A DNA stretch of 64,000 nucleotides from Alphaproteobacteria bacterium (GCA_018654745.1 JABILA010000127.1:1-64000), one strand, 5' to 3'. Numbered from the stretch's first letter, positions 9,356-18,343 are shown. Notes: generated from the letters alone by a model not told the origin. Numbers and translations are program-made.

Positions 9356-10947
9356 CAAATGACGGTGTCTTTGATGTCGTCATCATCGGCGCTGGTCACA
9401 ACGGCCTGGTAACGGCAGGCTATCTCGCGCGCCAGGGCTTGAAGGTCAAGGTCGTGGAGCGTCGTCACATTGTTGGCGGTGCTGCTGTCACCGAAGAGTT
9501 TCATCCCGGCTATCGGAATTCGGTTTGTGCTTACACGGTCAGCCTGCTTAATCCCAAAGTCGTTGCCGATCTGGATCTCTACCAACACGGCCTGAAAATC
9601 ATCGAGCGACCCGTGTCGAACTTTCTGCCCACATCGGATGGTGGATATCTTCAGGCCTTTCCCGATCCTGAACGGATGCGATCAGAGGTCGCGCGTCATT
9701 CAACACAGGATGCCGATCGACTGGCGGACTATGAACAGACAATTGAGCGCCTGGCAAAGGTCCTCAGATCCTTTGTGCTGGAGGTGCCGCCGAATGCTGG
9801 TGGTGGCCTGACGGGTATCTGGGCTGCAATAAAATCGGGCAAAAGACTTTATGATCTTGATCTCGAAGATCAGCGTGATCTTGCCGACATCATGACCATG
9901 AGTGCCGTGGACTTTCTGGATCGCTGGTTTGAAAATGATGCGGTCAAGGCATTGTTTGCCTTTGACGGCATTGTTGGCACCCTGGCCAGTCCTTTTCAAC
10001 CTGGTACAGCCTACGTCTTGCTGCATCATTGTTTTGGCGAAATCATGCCGGCACCTGGCAGTTGGGGTCATGCCATTGGCGGCATGGGGGCGATCACCCA
10101 GGCCATGGCAAAATCCGCCGAAGGGGCAGGGGCAGACATCGAGGTTTCTGCGCCGGTCTCGGAAATCATGGTCGCCGGTGACAAGGCTTGCGGTGTGCGC
10201 CTGGAAGACGGTCGCGAATTCAGGGCACGGGCAGTGGCTGCCAACGTCAATCCAAAATTGTTGTTTGGCAAGCTGTTGGACAAATCAAACGTGCCGCCCG
10301 AATTCTACGCACGCATGATGAACTGGCGCTGCACGTCCGGCACTTTTCGTATGAATGTGGCTCTCAGGGAATTGCCCGACTTCACCTGCCTTCCTGGTAA
10401 AATCCAGGCAGGTCATCATACTGCAGGGATCATTCTGGCACCGGATGTTGAATATATGGAACGCGCCTATATTGAGGCACGGCAAAACGGATGGTCACAA
10501 AACCCGGTTGTTGAAATGCTGATTCCCAGCACAATTGATTCAACACTGGCACCGTCTGATCATCATGTCGCCAGCCTTTTTTGCCAACATTTTGACTATG
10601 ATCTGCCCGGTGATCGAAGCTGGGATGATGAACGTGAAGCCGCAGCTGATGTTATTATTGATACTGTAAATCGCTTTGCCCCGAATTTTTCAGATGCTGT
10701 TATTGCCCGACAAATATTGTCTCCGTTAGATCTTGAGCGGGATTTTGGCCTGATCGGGGGCGATATTTTTCATGGCGCACTGGACCTGAACCAGTTGTTC
10801 AGCCTGCGCCCGACGCTGGGGTACGCGGACTATCACATGCCGTTAGAAGGCTTGTATCTCTGCGGTTCCGGTGCCCATCCAGGCGGCGGCGTGACGGGCG
10901 CACCGGGCCACAACGCTGCCCGTGAAATATTACGCGAATTGAAGTAA
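9352..10947 (+). CDS. phytoene-dehydrogenase-like FAD oxidoreductase (PYROXD2-like)
   Basis: A 531-residue two-dinucleotide-binding flavoprotein. The N-terminal VVIIGAGHNGLVTAGYLARQG and the following VERRHIVGGAAVTEE bind FAD; the C-terminal LYLCGSGAHPGGGVTGAPG closes the FAD site as in carotenoid desaturase relatives. The overall pattern resembles the PYROXD2 branch rather than CrtI, and no carotenoid genes are nearby. The start overlaps the tupA stop by four bases, so the two are co-translated. The reaction is unknown. Confidence 0.82.
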   Translation: MTNDGVFDVVIIGAGHNGLVTAGYLARQGLKVKVVERRHIVGGAAVTEEFHPGYRNSVCAYTVSLLNPKVVADLDLYQHGLKIIERPVSNFLPTSDGGYLQAFPDPERMRSEVARHSTQDADRLADYEQTIERLAKVLRSFVLEVPPNAGGGLTGIWAAIKSGKRLYDLDLEDQRDLADIMTMSAVDFLDRWFENDAVKALFAFDGIVGTLASPFQPGTAYVLLHHCFGEIMPAPGSWGHAIGGMGAITQAMAKSAEGAGADIEVSAPVSEIMVAGDKACGVRLEDGREFRARAVAANVNPKLLFGKLLDKSNVPPEFYARMMNWRCTSGTFRMNVALRELPDFTCLPGKIQAGHHTAGIILAPDVEYMERAYIEARQNGWSQNPVVEMLIPSTIDSTLAPSDHHVASLFCQHFDYDLPGDRSWDDEREAAADVIIDTVNRFAPNFSDAVIARQILSPLDLERDFGLIGGDIFHGALDLNQLFSLRPTLGYADYHMPLEGLYLCGSGAHPGGGVTGAPGHNAAREILRELK

Positions 10948-11023
10948 TTTGAATGGGATGGTACACAATCCACGAGCAAGGGTTTATTCTGCAAACTGTA
11001 AGTTTTGAGTAGAGAGGTATGAC

Positions 11024-11686
11024 ATGTCAGGTGCAGCGGCTCGGGCATATGAAATCGTCAAGGCGGAAATCATCAACGGCAGGCTCGCAGGCAAGACGCG
11101 CCTGAAGGAAGCTGAACTTGCCGAATTGACCGGTGTTAGCCGCACGCCCGTTCGTGAGGCGTTGCGCTGGCTGGAAGCCGATGGCCTTGTGGTGATGAAC
11201 CCCAATTCGGGTGCCCATGTTGCCGTTTGGTCAGCCGAGGACCTGCGTGAAATCACGGATCTCAGGGCTTTGCTGGAAAGTTTTGGTGCGTCTCTGGCGG
11301 CTAAAAAAATAACTGCTGAGCAAATTGCTGAACTGGAAAGTCTGCAGGCCCGGATGGAAGCGGCAATCGCCCAGGCCAACGCGGAATCGTTGGGCCTACT
11401 TGCCGGTTTGAATAAAGAATTTCACTTGGCGATTATCGGCGCGACCGGCAATCACCGGCTGGTGTCGACTTTACAGTCTATTGTGGAAGGCCCGCTAATT
11501 TTCCGCAAGTTTGCGGTTTTCTCCCCTGAGCAGATCGAACGCAGCTTTTCACACCACAGGGATCTTATCGCTGCATTAAAAGCCGGTGATTCAGACTGGG
11601 CCGAATCAACAATGCGATCCCATATTTTTGCTGCCCGCAGCGCTGACGCCAAACTGGAGCAGGCCGCAGAAGCCGCAAAACAATAA
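11024..11686 (+). CDS. GntR family regulator with FCD domain
   Basis: A 220-residue FadR-subfamily regulator. The winged helix occupies about residues 1-70 (LTGVSRTPVREALRWLEADGLV is the classic recognition helix) and is followed by an all-helical FCD ligand domain (DLRALLESFGASLAAKK, NKEFHLAIIGATGNHRL, FSHHRDLIAALKAGD) with the conserved His residues that bind a metal and a carboxylate ligand. It lies 76 bases after the flavoenzyme on the same strand and could control the tupA-flavoenzyme pair; this is inference. Confidence 0.9.
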   Translation: MSGAAARAYEIVKAEIINGRLAGKTRLKEAELAELTGVSRTPVREALRWLEADGLVVMNPNSGAHVAVWSAEDLREITDLRALLESFGASLAAKKITAEQIAELESLQARMEAAIAQANAESLGLLAGLNKEFHLAIIGATGNHRLVSTLQSIVEGPLIFRKFAVFSPEQIERSFSHHRDLIAALKAGDSDWAESTMRSHIFAARSADAKLEQAAEAAKQ

Positions 11687-11693
11687 ACCTGTT

Positions 11694-12095
11694 TCAGGAA
11701 TGCTCCATATAGGGTTTGATATCCAGCAAGGGCGTTCCGTCGCGACAATCCAGGGCACTCACCGTTAGCACGTTTCCCTCAACTTCCAGAAGTTCCACTG
11801 TGCTCAAGGCAATGGGGTTCGGGCGCATGGGTGACCGCAGCGTAAAGACACCGCGCATTTCATTTGTTTCTGACCACTTTGGAACCTTTTGCAAGGTCGC
11901 GCGGTCAGCTTCATCAAACCAGTATAGGATTTGAATACGGCTTTTGCCCTTGATCCCCTTCAAGGCGGGCACCATTGCCGGGTCCAGAACGATGCGGGAT
12001 GTTCCGTTTTTCGTTCGTGCCTGGCCTGGGCAATCAGCGACTGTTTTATACGACGTTTCAATCTTGCCGATGAAGTTGACGGTTGCAGTGCTCAT
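11694..12095 (-). CDS. TrmO-like (TsaA/YaeB) methyltransferase family protein
   Basis: A 133-residue beta-barrel protein of the TsaA-like family, whose characterised members methylate the t6A37 base of tRNA using S-adenosylmethionine. The segments TSRIVLDPAMVPALKGI, IQILYWFDEAD and the conserved RSPMRPNPIALSTVELL loop with DCRDGTPLLDIKPY are typical. It is shorter than E. coli TrmO and lacks a C-terminal extension, so activity on tRNA is not assured. Its start overlaps the stop of the membrane-protein gene upstream by four bases. Confidence 0.8.
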   Translation of the reverse strand: MSTATVNFIGKIETSYKTVADCPGQARTKNGTSRIVLDPAMVPALKGIKGKSRIQILYWFDEADRATLQKVPKWSETNEMRGVFTLRSPMRPNPIALSTVELLEVEGNVLTVSALDCRDGTPLLDIKPYMEHS

Positions 12096-12505
12096 TCCCG
12101 TAATCCCGAATTAAAATCTGCTTTCCAACGCAAGGTAAAGGCAATAGCCAGCCAAATGACACTTCTGAATACCATCGCACCTGCAGTTCTCATCTCATAA
12201 GCACCATCCATCAGAATATGGATGCCAAAGGCGAGAGACGTTAAAACTGTGAGGATGGCTATAGCAAAGGCCAAAGGCGTAGACCAGGAACGCCACATCG
12301 CCAGACCAACTGCACATGCGATATAGGTAAATCCGGCCAGAAAGTTGAACCAGAGAACAAACGGGACATAGTTGCCAGCGGATTGACGTCCCGCGCCATC
12401 GACGAAGAGGACTTCGCCGCCAGACTTAAGTGTCAACAATCCAAAGATCCCGATGAAAATGGCGAGTGCGATAGCCCAACGTGGTCGCGTTCCCTGATCT
12501 ATCAT
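12092..12505 (-). CDS. small four-helix membrane protein, unknown function
   Basis: A 137-residue protein with about four transmembrane segments: residues 9-25, 45-70, 75-98 and 108-125. The loop after the first helix contains GGEVLFVDGAGRQSAG. No catalytic motif is recognised. It is translationally coupled to the TrmO-like gene by a four-base overlap. It probably sits in the inner membrane; I do not recognise the family. Confidence 0.7.
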   Translation of the reverse strand: MIDQGTRPRWAIALAIFIGIFGLLTLKSGGEVLFVDGAGRQSAGNYVPFVLWFNFLAGFTYIACAVGLAMWRSWSTPLAFAIAILTVLTSLAFGIHILMDGAYEMRTAGAMVFRSVIWLAIAFTLRWKADFNSGLRE

Positions 12506-12607
12506 ATCCTGTGTATTTCCCTTTATGGAACAGTCTATATTAGATCATTGTAATGAAAGCCAGGGCACTAAACCTTGATTGGGGTCAATTCACGTAATTA
12601 GCGGGTT

Positions 12608-13333
12608 CTATGCCAGTTCGCGCTGAATCGTCGCTTTTAACAATTCTGCACCCTTGCTCTCCAATAAGCCGCCGTGTCCGCCAATAATGCGCTCAAAGGG
12701 AAGGGCTGCAAGCCGGTCAAAGTCTGCTCGCAGGCTTTTGTTTGGCGGGGTCTGCATCTTCTTCCAAGGAGGGCCGATTTGTGCCGGTTTCTGAAAGCCG
12801 ATCAAACGCGTCATCACTTTTGCGACTGGCGACATCAGATTACTGGGGACCCAGTGCTGCACACAATCACAGGTGATCAGCAATCCGCCGTCACGTTCGA
12901 TAAGGATGCAGACTTCAGGATTTATGGTGTCCTTGAAGGCAAACAGGCGCGCATCCGGGAAGGGTAATTCTACACCTTCATCCAGCTTGCCTATATCGTC
13001 ATTGTTGTTGTCCGTCGAGTTACGATCTACCACCCAATGTCTGGCATCGTAACGGTCCAGGTAATACGCATCATCCATTCCATGAAAACCGATCTTCATG
13101 ATGTGGCTCACTTTGCCGAGAGCCTCTAGGGCTTTTTCACCGGCATCATCAAGGCGGACACTGTTTACAAGCGTCAGTTCACCCTGGTGGCGTATCACCA
13201 CCATATTCCGGGGCAGGCGCAACAGCGGTTTGAACGCCACGGAACCTGGCAGATACCAGACATCGTCTATGATCTGCGTTAAGTCACCGTGTGGTTCTAC
13301 CGAGGGAAACGGTTCGGAATTTTGTAGTGCCAT
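12608..13333 (-). CDS. metallo-beta-lactamase-like protein lacking the usual metal motif
   Basis: A 241-residue cytoplasmic protein. The opening strand pattern (IDDVWYLPGSV, NMVVIRHQGELTLVNSVRLD) and the ending (RIIGGHGGLLESKG) resemble the metallo-beta-lactamase-like DUF4336 type. The place where HxHxDH should stand reads FHGMDDAYYLDRY, so the canonical zinc site is not present. An acidic loop DNNNDDIGKLDEG is unusual. Reaction and substrate are unknown; fold assignment is moderate. Confidence 0.65.
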   Translation of the reverse strand: MALQNSEPFPSVEPHGDLTQIIDDVWYLPGSVAFKPLLRLPRNMVVIRHQGELTLVNSVRLDDAGEKALEALGKVSHIMKIGFHGMDDAYYLDRYDARHWVVDRNSTDNNNDDIGKLDEGVELPFPDARLFAFKDTINPEVCILIERDGGLLITCDCVQHWVPSNLMSPVAKVMTRLIGFQKPAQIGPPWKKMQTPPNKSLRADFDRLAALPFERIIGGHGGLLESKGAELLKATIQRELA

Positions 13334-13399
13334 GACTGCTGTTCTTTATCCTGGAGGGAACTGTTGAAATCTATGCAAAATGGATTTCGGCAATCGGTG

Positions 13400-13801
13400 C
13401 TATGCCAGTCCTGATTCATAAATGGCATAGGCGATGTACAAAGCGGAAAGTGTGCCCATGGCAAAAGCGGGGACGCGAATGAAAGAGACGCCGGAATAAT
13501 ACAACAAGGCGAAGGCGGCGCGGCCAACGACAAAAAGCAGTGCTGCCATTTCGGCGCTTCCACTTTGCAAACCTGTGATCGCGGCAGCAGCAAGGACAGG
13601 CACGCCGTAAGCTGCTGATTCAATCTGGTTTTGATAGGCGCGTTGAACCCTGAGCGCAAAAGCGGGGCGCTCAATATTTGGGTCCCGATTGGATGAAAAC
13701 CCAAACCCGAATCCCTGGGTCGCATAGGTCATCGTGATTTCAATAGAGAGCATCACAAGTGTCAGAACGCCGAACAACATAAGTGCAGTCGTATAAGCCA
13801 T
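13400..13801 (-). CDS. MAPEG family membrane protein
   Basis: A 133-residue inner-membrane protein with four hydrophobic helices. The family motif appears as RVQRAYQNQIESAAYGVPVLAAAA, which in eukaryotic relatives forms part of the glutathione-binding site, and the ALLYYSGVSFIRVPAF segment fits helix three. Bacterial members are of uncertain function, perhaps glutathione-dependent detoxification. It lies 86 bases from a TetR gene reading the same way, so it is probably controlled by that regulator and its perfect operator. Confidence 0.82.
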   Translation of the reverse strand: MAYTTALMLFGVLTLVMLSIEITMTYATQGFGFGFSSNRDPNIERPAFALRVQRAYQNQIESAAYGVPVLAAAAITGLQSGSAEMAALLFVVGRAAFALLYYSGVSFIRVPAFAMGTLSALYIAYAIYESGLA

Positions 13802-13887
13802 GATTGTTTTCCTTTTGAATCTATTGAGTTGGAATCAAAACTAAATTTTGTCGGTGGACTGATCGTCTCTTCCCGGCGTGATATCAG

Positions 13888-14475
13888 TCATCTCACGGGT
13901 TCCGGATAGAGGGATTTGATAACCTGATCGATAACGATTTGCAGGGGTTGGCCTTCAAACCCGTTTCGTTTCTTGACCGCGATCCCGGCCATCAAACAAA
14001 GCAGCATTGAAGCTTTTGAATGGATGTCCGCTTCACTTGCGTCAGGAAGATCGTGGCGCAATAAATTGGCAAAACTGTCGACAAGCAGTTTTTCGTATCG
14101 TTGGGTGATCGCCTTGATTTCCGGGCGCTGCCCCGCATCAACGGTCATGGTGTTGAAGATCATGCAGCCTGTCGGGTAAGTGCCGTCTCCGGGGGTGACG
14201 AACACCTCGAAGAATTCACATAAAGCGTCTTTCCCGGCACCCGGAGCAATCAAGGGTTTGACCAGCCATTCCTGGATGATCTTCTGAAAATAGAAATCCA
14301 GTGCGCGTTCAAACAGTTTTTCCTTGTTCTCGAAAGTGGCATAAAGGCTGAATTGATTGATGCCCATCGCTGTCGCGAGTTCGCGCGTACTTGTCGCTTC
14401 GTAACCCTTGCGCCAAATCAGAATCATCGCTTTTTGCAATGCTTCGATTTCGTCAAATTGTTTCTTGCGGCCCAT
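13888..14475 (-). CDS. TetR family transcriptional regulator
   Basis: A 195-residue repressor. The HTH is in residues 5-50: FDEIEALQKAMILIWRKGY, then TSTRELATAMGINQFSLYATFENKEKLF, the standard recognition helix. The ligand domain starts with ALDFYFQKIIQEWL, and the GCMIFNTMTVD motif resembles TetR repressors that respond to electrophiles. A perfect palindrome lies 37 bases upstream of the start, indicating autorepression. Downstream on the same strand are the MAPEG and metallo-beta-lactamase-like genes, plausible members of the same detoxification unit. Confidence 0.92.
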   Translation of the reverse strand: MGRKKQFDEIEALQKAMILIWRKGYEATSTRELATAMGINQFSLYATFENKEKLFERALDFYFQKIIQEWLVKPLIAPGAGKDALCEFFEVFVTPGDGTYPTGCMIFNTMTVDAGQRPEIKAITQRYEKLLVDSFANLLRHDLPDASEADIHSKASMLLCLMAGIAVKKRNGFEGQPLQIVIDQVIKSLYPEPVR

Positions 14476-14512
14476 TTGACCCAGGTTCCACGAATGACTC
14501 TTGTGTGATTTT

Positions 14513-14536
14513 ATAACTAATCGTTCGATTAGTTAT
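14513..14536. promoter_or_regulatory. TetR operator, perfect palindrome
   Basis: Two 11-base arms, ATAACTAATCG and CGATTAGTTAT, are exact reverse complements separated by TT. The site lies 37 bases before the TetR start codon and would overlap its promoter. The core TAATCG-N2-CGATTA resembles operators of electrophile- and drug-responsive TetR proteins. This is the cleanest operator in the window. Confidence 0.8.
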
Positions 14537-14599
14537 TGTCAATGAGTTTTTTGACTACGCTGAAAAAGCGCTGGCCATGGAGCCTTCGAAAGTGTGATG

Positions 14600-15355
14600 T
14601 CAGATTTTTGGCGCTGCCATATCCAGTGAGGTCTGATAGGCGTAATGGTCTCCGCGCAGAAATAAATGTGTGACGGCGACGACGATGTCAGACTTATCTG
14701 TGTAGATGTTCTCAACAAAAAACAGTGGCGTGCCAAATTCCACTTCCAGCAACTCGGCTAAATCGCGGTCGGTCGCCATTGCTTCGACTGTTTGATCCAT
14801 GCGCAACAGATCAAGACGGGCGTCTTCGCGCATCAGATCAACAAAGTTTTTGTTACCAGCCATATCGCTGTCATCAAAACCGGCGAGTATTTCCGGGCGG
14901 GCAAAATTTACGTGACAGGAAATAATGTCATTCTTGATCCAGCGCAGCCGACGCAGCGTCCACAGGGGACTGCCGGCAGGCAACCCCAGAAGTTTGGTTT
15001 CTCGCGCCGGGCCTGGCTTGATATCAAAATCGAGAACCTTTTGTTTTATGGGCAGGCTTTTGCCACTGGCGGTATCGACCCATTCTGTGAAATCACCGGA
15101 CACCGCGATCTTGAGGCGCAAGTCTCTTGGTGCCGCATTGACGACAGTACCAACACCTCGGCGACCCGTAATCCATCCTTCCTCCGACAGAACAGCCAGG
15201 GCTTTGCGGATCGTAATGTTGCTGACGGAAAACAAACTTTCCAGCTCGTTTGTAGGCGGAATGATTTCTCCTTCGCCATATTCTGCCCGCGCGATCCGGC
15301 GGCGCAGTGTATCTGCTACTTGCTGGTACTGAGGGGTTGAACTTGAAGCAGCCAT
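14600..15355 (-). CDS. GntR family regulator with UTRA domain (HutC type)
   Basis: A 251-residue regulator: winged helix in residues 8-75 (YQQVADTLRRRIARAEYGEGEIIPP, then NITIRKALAVLSEEGWITGRRGVGTVV) and a UTRA effector domain from about 90 to 245 (LLGLPAGSPLWTLRRLRW, VEFGTPLFFVENIYTD). It is the last gene of the 2-oxoacid dehydrogenase operon, ten bases after the D-2-hydroxyacid dehydrogenase, so it likely autoregulates the operon through the GTATA-N4-TATAC site ahead of E1 alpha. The effector is unknown; UTRA domains bind small organic acids or sugars. Confidence 0.92.
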   Translation of the reverse strand: MAASSSTPQYQQVADTLRRRIARAEYGEGEIIPPTNELESLFSVSNITIRKALAVLSEEGWITGRRGVGTVVNAAPRDLRLKIAVSGDFTEWVDTASGKSLPIKQKVLDFDIKPGPARETKLLGLPAGSPLWTLRRLRWIKNDIISCHVNFARPEILAGFDDSDMAGNKNFVDLMREDARLDLLRMDQTVEAMATDRDLAELLEVEFGTPLFFVENIYTDKSDIVVAVTHLFLRGDHYAYQTSLDMAAPKI

Positions 15356-15365
15356 AGTTTGTTTG

Positions 15366-16778
15366 TCAGCCTGTAATTATCGAGGATACTTCCCCCGGCT
15401 CCTGAAGAACTTTTCCAGGATTCATGATGTTGTTGGGATCAAGCGCTAGTTTGATCGTGCGCATAACGTCGACAGCTTCACCCAGCTCTTCAACCAGGAA
15501 ATGTTTCTTGCCGAGACCGATACCATGCTCGCCGGTACAAGTGCCACCTACAGCCAATGCCCGTCTGATCATGCGTTCATTCAGCGCTTCGGCTTCTTTC
15601 AATTCGTCTTCGCTGTTCGGATCAATCAGAAAAATCAGGTGGTAGTTACCGTCACCAACGTGACCTAGCATGGGGGCCGGGAAAGAGCAATTTTCCAGGT
15701 CCTTTTTTGTGTCCATGATGTATTTGGTCAAGCTGGAAAGCGGCACACAGCAGTCCGTTCCCCACATCTCACAGCCAGGGCGAAGTGCCTTTACTGCCCA
15801 GGCCGCGTCGTGACGCGCCTGCCACAGGGCGTTGCGCTTTTCTTCCTGTGTTTCCCAGCGAAATTCTCCGCCACCATGGTCGTTCATGATATCGCGTGTG
15901 CGTTCAATTTGCTCCTCGACGCTTTTCGGACCGCCATTGAATTCCATAAACAGGGTTGGCAATACCGGATAATCAAAACCCGAATATTTGTTGATTGCAT
16001 CCAGCTGTACGTCATCAAGCAGTTCGACACGGGCGATAGGCACACCGGCCTGAATGGTTTCCACAACACTGCTGACCGCATCTTCAATGGTCGGGAAGGC
16101 AACGACGGCGGCGGCGATGGATTCAGGGATACCGTGCAGACGCACCGTAATTTCGGTCATGATCCCCAGGATACCTTCTGACCCAATGAACAACTGGGTC
16201 AGGTTCAGACCGGCAGCGGATTTTTTGGCCCGGTTCGATGTCTTGATGATACGCCCGTCGGGCAATACCACTTTGATGGCAACAACATTGTCTTTCATGG
16301 TGCCATAGCGCACAGCATTTGTGCCTGACGCCCGTGTTGCTGTCATGCCCCCGATGGAGGCATCAGCACCCGGGTCAACAGGGAAGAACATACCAGTGTC
16401 GCGAATATGGGCGTTCAGTTGTTTACGGGTAACACCTGCCTGGACGGTTGCATCAAAGTCATCGGGATTCACAGATAACACAGCGTTCATTTGTGTTACA
16501 TCGACGCTGATGCCGCCGCGAATGGCCTGGACATTTCCTTCGACGGACGTGCCGGTGCCAAAGGGGACGATGGGACATCCCGTGGCGTTACAGATTTTTA
16601 CGATCTCGGAAACTTCTTCTGTCGTTGCCGGCCAGGCCACGGCATCTGGCAAGGCGGCATGGTGCCAGAATTCATCTCGACCGTGTTGGGTGAGGACGGC
16701 TTCCGCTGTGGAGATCCGGTCGCCCAATAAAGCCTGAACTTGCTCTATTGCTTCGTTGATGCCTTGTTTATTATCCAT
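15366..16778 (-). CDS. FAD-linked D-2-hydroxyacid (D-lactate type) dehydrogenase
   Basis: A 470-residue flavoenzyme that oxidises a D-2-hydroxy acid to the 2-oxo acid and passes electrons to quinone or cytochrome. The N-terminal PCMH-type FAD domain shows IVPFGTGTSVEGN, DPGADASIGGMTATRASGTN and IGSEGILGIMTEITVRL; the C-terminal domain shows GHVGDGNYHLIF, GTCTGEHGIGLGKK and the ending DPNNIMNPGKV, all typical of the LDHD/GlcD group. No partner GlcE or GlcF is present, as expected for single-subunit D-LDH. In this operon it could generate the 2-oxo acid substrate of the adjacent dehydrogenase complex. Confidence 0.9.
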   Translation of the reverse strand: MDNKQGINEAIEQVQALLGDRISTAEAVLTQHGRDEFWHHAALPDAVAWPATTEEVSEIVKICNATGCPIVPFGTGTSVEGNVQAIRGGISVDVTQMNAVLSVNPDDFDATVQAGVTRKQLNAHIRDTGMFFPVDPGADASIGGMTATRASGTNAVRYGTMKDNVVAIKVVLPDGRIIKTSNRAKKSAAGLNLTQLFIGSEGILGIMTEITVRLHGIPESIAAAVVAFPTIEDAVSSVVETIQAGVPIARVELLDDVQLDAINKYSGFDYPVLPTLFMEFNGGPKSVEEQIERTRDIMNDHGGGEFRWETQEEKRNALWQARHDAAWAVKALRPGCEMWGTDCCVPLSSLTKYIMDTKKDLENCSFPAPMLGHVGDGNYHLIFLIDPNSEDELKEAEALNERMIRRALAVGGTCTGEHGIGLGKKHFLVEELGEAVDVMRTIKLALDPNNIMNPGKVLQEPGEVSSIITG

Positions 16779-16823
16779 TGTTTTCTGCCCCTGTTCGAAT
16801 TCCCGTCAGCGCTCGAAACACAT

Positions 16824-17168
16824 TTACTCGTCGGCAAACTGGTCGAAGGCCGCCAAAGCTTCACCGCCGTATACGGCTGCCGGACCGCCGCCCATTTCGA
16901 TAGCGACACCGATGGTCTCTGCAACTTCTTCTCTGGTGGCACCTTTTTGATGAGCCGCACGGGCGTGGAATACCAGACATCCTTCACAACGCTGGGCGAC
17001 AGCAATTCCGAGGGCCATCAGCTCCTTGGTCTTGGCATCCAGTGCCCCATCTGCCGTCGCCGATTTCATCAGCGCCATGTAGCCCTTCATGGTTTCGGGA
17101 GCCGCCTGGAACATGGTGCGGTTGTTCAGATCGATTTCACGGGCGCGTTCGAGGTAGTTTTTGCTCAT
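16824..17168 (-). CDS. carboxymuconolactone decarboxylase / AhpD-like protein
   Basis: A 114-residue helical protein of the CMD/AhpD superfamily. QRCEGCLVFHARAAHQKGAT contains the redox C-x2-C-x3-H centre that, in AhpD, reduces peroxiredoxin using lipoyl groups of E2 proteins. The short length fits the AhpD-core group rather than a true lactone decarboxylase. It lies 23 bases after an E2 gene, which makes use of the lipoyl domain as reductant an attractive idea. Oligomeric alkylhydroperoxidase-like function is inferred. Confidence 0.85.
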   Translation of the reverse strand: MSKNYLERAREIDLNNRTMFQAAPETMKGYMALMKSATADGALDAKTKELMALGIAVAQRCEGCLVFHARAAHQKGATREEVAETIGVAIEMGGGPAAVYGGEALAAFDQFADE

Positions 17169-17191
17169 TATCCGGTTCCTGTCGGTTGATT

Positions 17192-18343
17192 TTATTCTGA
17201 AGCCAAGGCCTGTTCGGGGATTTCGAACAGCTCGGCAATGTCATTGATAAAGGCCACACCTTCGGCACCGTCCAGAAAACGGTGATCAAAACTGAGGCTG
17301 CAATTAATTACGGGACCGGCTTCCAGCTGCTCGTTCACCACCCGAGGGCGCGTTTTGATCCGAGACACCCACAGGATGGCAGCCTGGGGCGCGTTGATCA
17401 CAGGACGGGTCGAAAGGAAATCGGCTGTTTCCAGTCCGCCGGTGTTGGTCAGGGTAAAAGTGCCGTCCCGGAAATCCGCAGGCTGCAACTGGTTGTCGCG
17501 ACCCTTGTTGACGGTGTCCCCCAGGTGACGGGCAAGGGCGAATAATGTGAGAGCCTGGACGTCGCGCAATACCGGCACAGTCAATCCCCGGTCACTTGCC
17601 AGCGCCAATCCCATATTGACGGCATTGTGTAAAACCAGACCCACGGCTTCCTCGTCTATGGTGGCGTTGAAGCGGGGATGCCGGGTCAAAGCGGTGGCCA
17701 CGCACTTGGCGATGATCACACTCATGGAAAGTTTCAAATCTTGCGCATTGGCGGCAGGGGACAACCTTTTCTGCAGAGCCAGCAAACCGTCGGCGTGAAC
17801 CTCGAAGTTCATGGTGGTGTGGGCCAGTGTGTGCACGGAATGGGCCATGCGTTCCGCCATGGCAATCCGCACCCCGCTTGGCGCCTCGGATTTTGTTTCG
17901 GTCGTTGTTGCGATGTCCCGGCGCAAAACGCGGCCCTCAGGTCCGCTGCCAGATACGGATGAAAGATCGATATTTTGTTCGGCGGCCAGTTTTCGTGTCG
18001 AGGGGGCGGCAATAATGTTGCCCGGTTTTTTCTCAACTTTTTCCGGGGTAGCTGCTTTGGGCTTTGGCTTTTTGACTTTCGCAGGCGTTGGTGTTTCCGC
18101 GCTGTCGTCTGCGGTTTCAATGCGCATGAAGACGGAGCCAACCTGGACCGTGTCTCCTGGCTTCCAGCACAGTTCGCTGACCGTTCCGGCGCGGGGGGAG
18201 GGCAGTTCCACATCCACTTTGTCAGTGCTGATGGTGGCAACTTCCTGGTCTTCGGCAACTTGGTCGCCGGGATTAACCGTCCAGTTGATCAGCAAGGCTT
18301 CACTGATGCCTTCGCCGATGTCGGGCAGGATAAATTCATACAT
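17192..18343 (-). CDS. bkdB: 2-oxoacid dehydrogenase complex E2 (dihydrolipoamide acyltransferase)
   Basis: The core acyltransferase that moves the acyl group from lipoate to CoA. One lipoyl domain spans residues 1-77, with the lipoylated Lys in ISTDKVDVELPSP. It is followed by a Pro/Ala/Lys linker with a KKPKPKAATPEK stretch, a subunit-binding domain (PSTRKLAAEQNIDLSSVSGSG), and the catalytic domain from about 155 with the active site DHRFLDGAEG. At 383 residues it is a compact branched-chain-type E2. It overlaps the E1 beta stop by one base. Substrate (branched-chain 2-oxo acids versus pyruvate or acetoin) is by family resemblance. Confidence 0.88.
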   Translation of the reverse strand: MYEFILPDIGEGISEALLINWTVNPGDQVAEDQEVATISTDKVDVELPSPRAGTVSELCWKPGDTVQVGSVFMRIETADDSAETPTPAKVKKPKPKAATPEKVEKKPGNIIAAPSTRKLAAEQNIDLSSVSGSGPEGRVLRRDIATTTETKSEAPSGVRIAMAERMAHSVHTLAHTTMNFEVHADGLLALQKRLSPAANAQDLKLSMSVIIAKCVATALTRHPRFNATIDEEAVGLVLHNAVNMGLALASDRGLTVPVLRDVQALTLFALARHLGDTVNKGRDNQLQPADFRDGTFTLTNTGGLETADFLSTRPVINAPQAAILWVSRIKTRPRVVNEQLEAGPVINCSLSFDHRFLDGAEGVAFINDIAELFEIPEQALASE

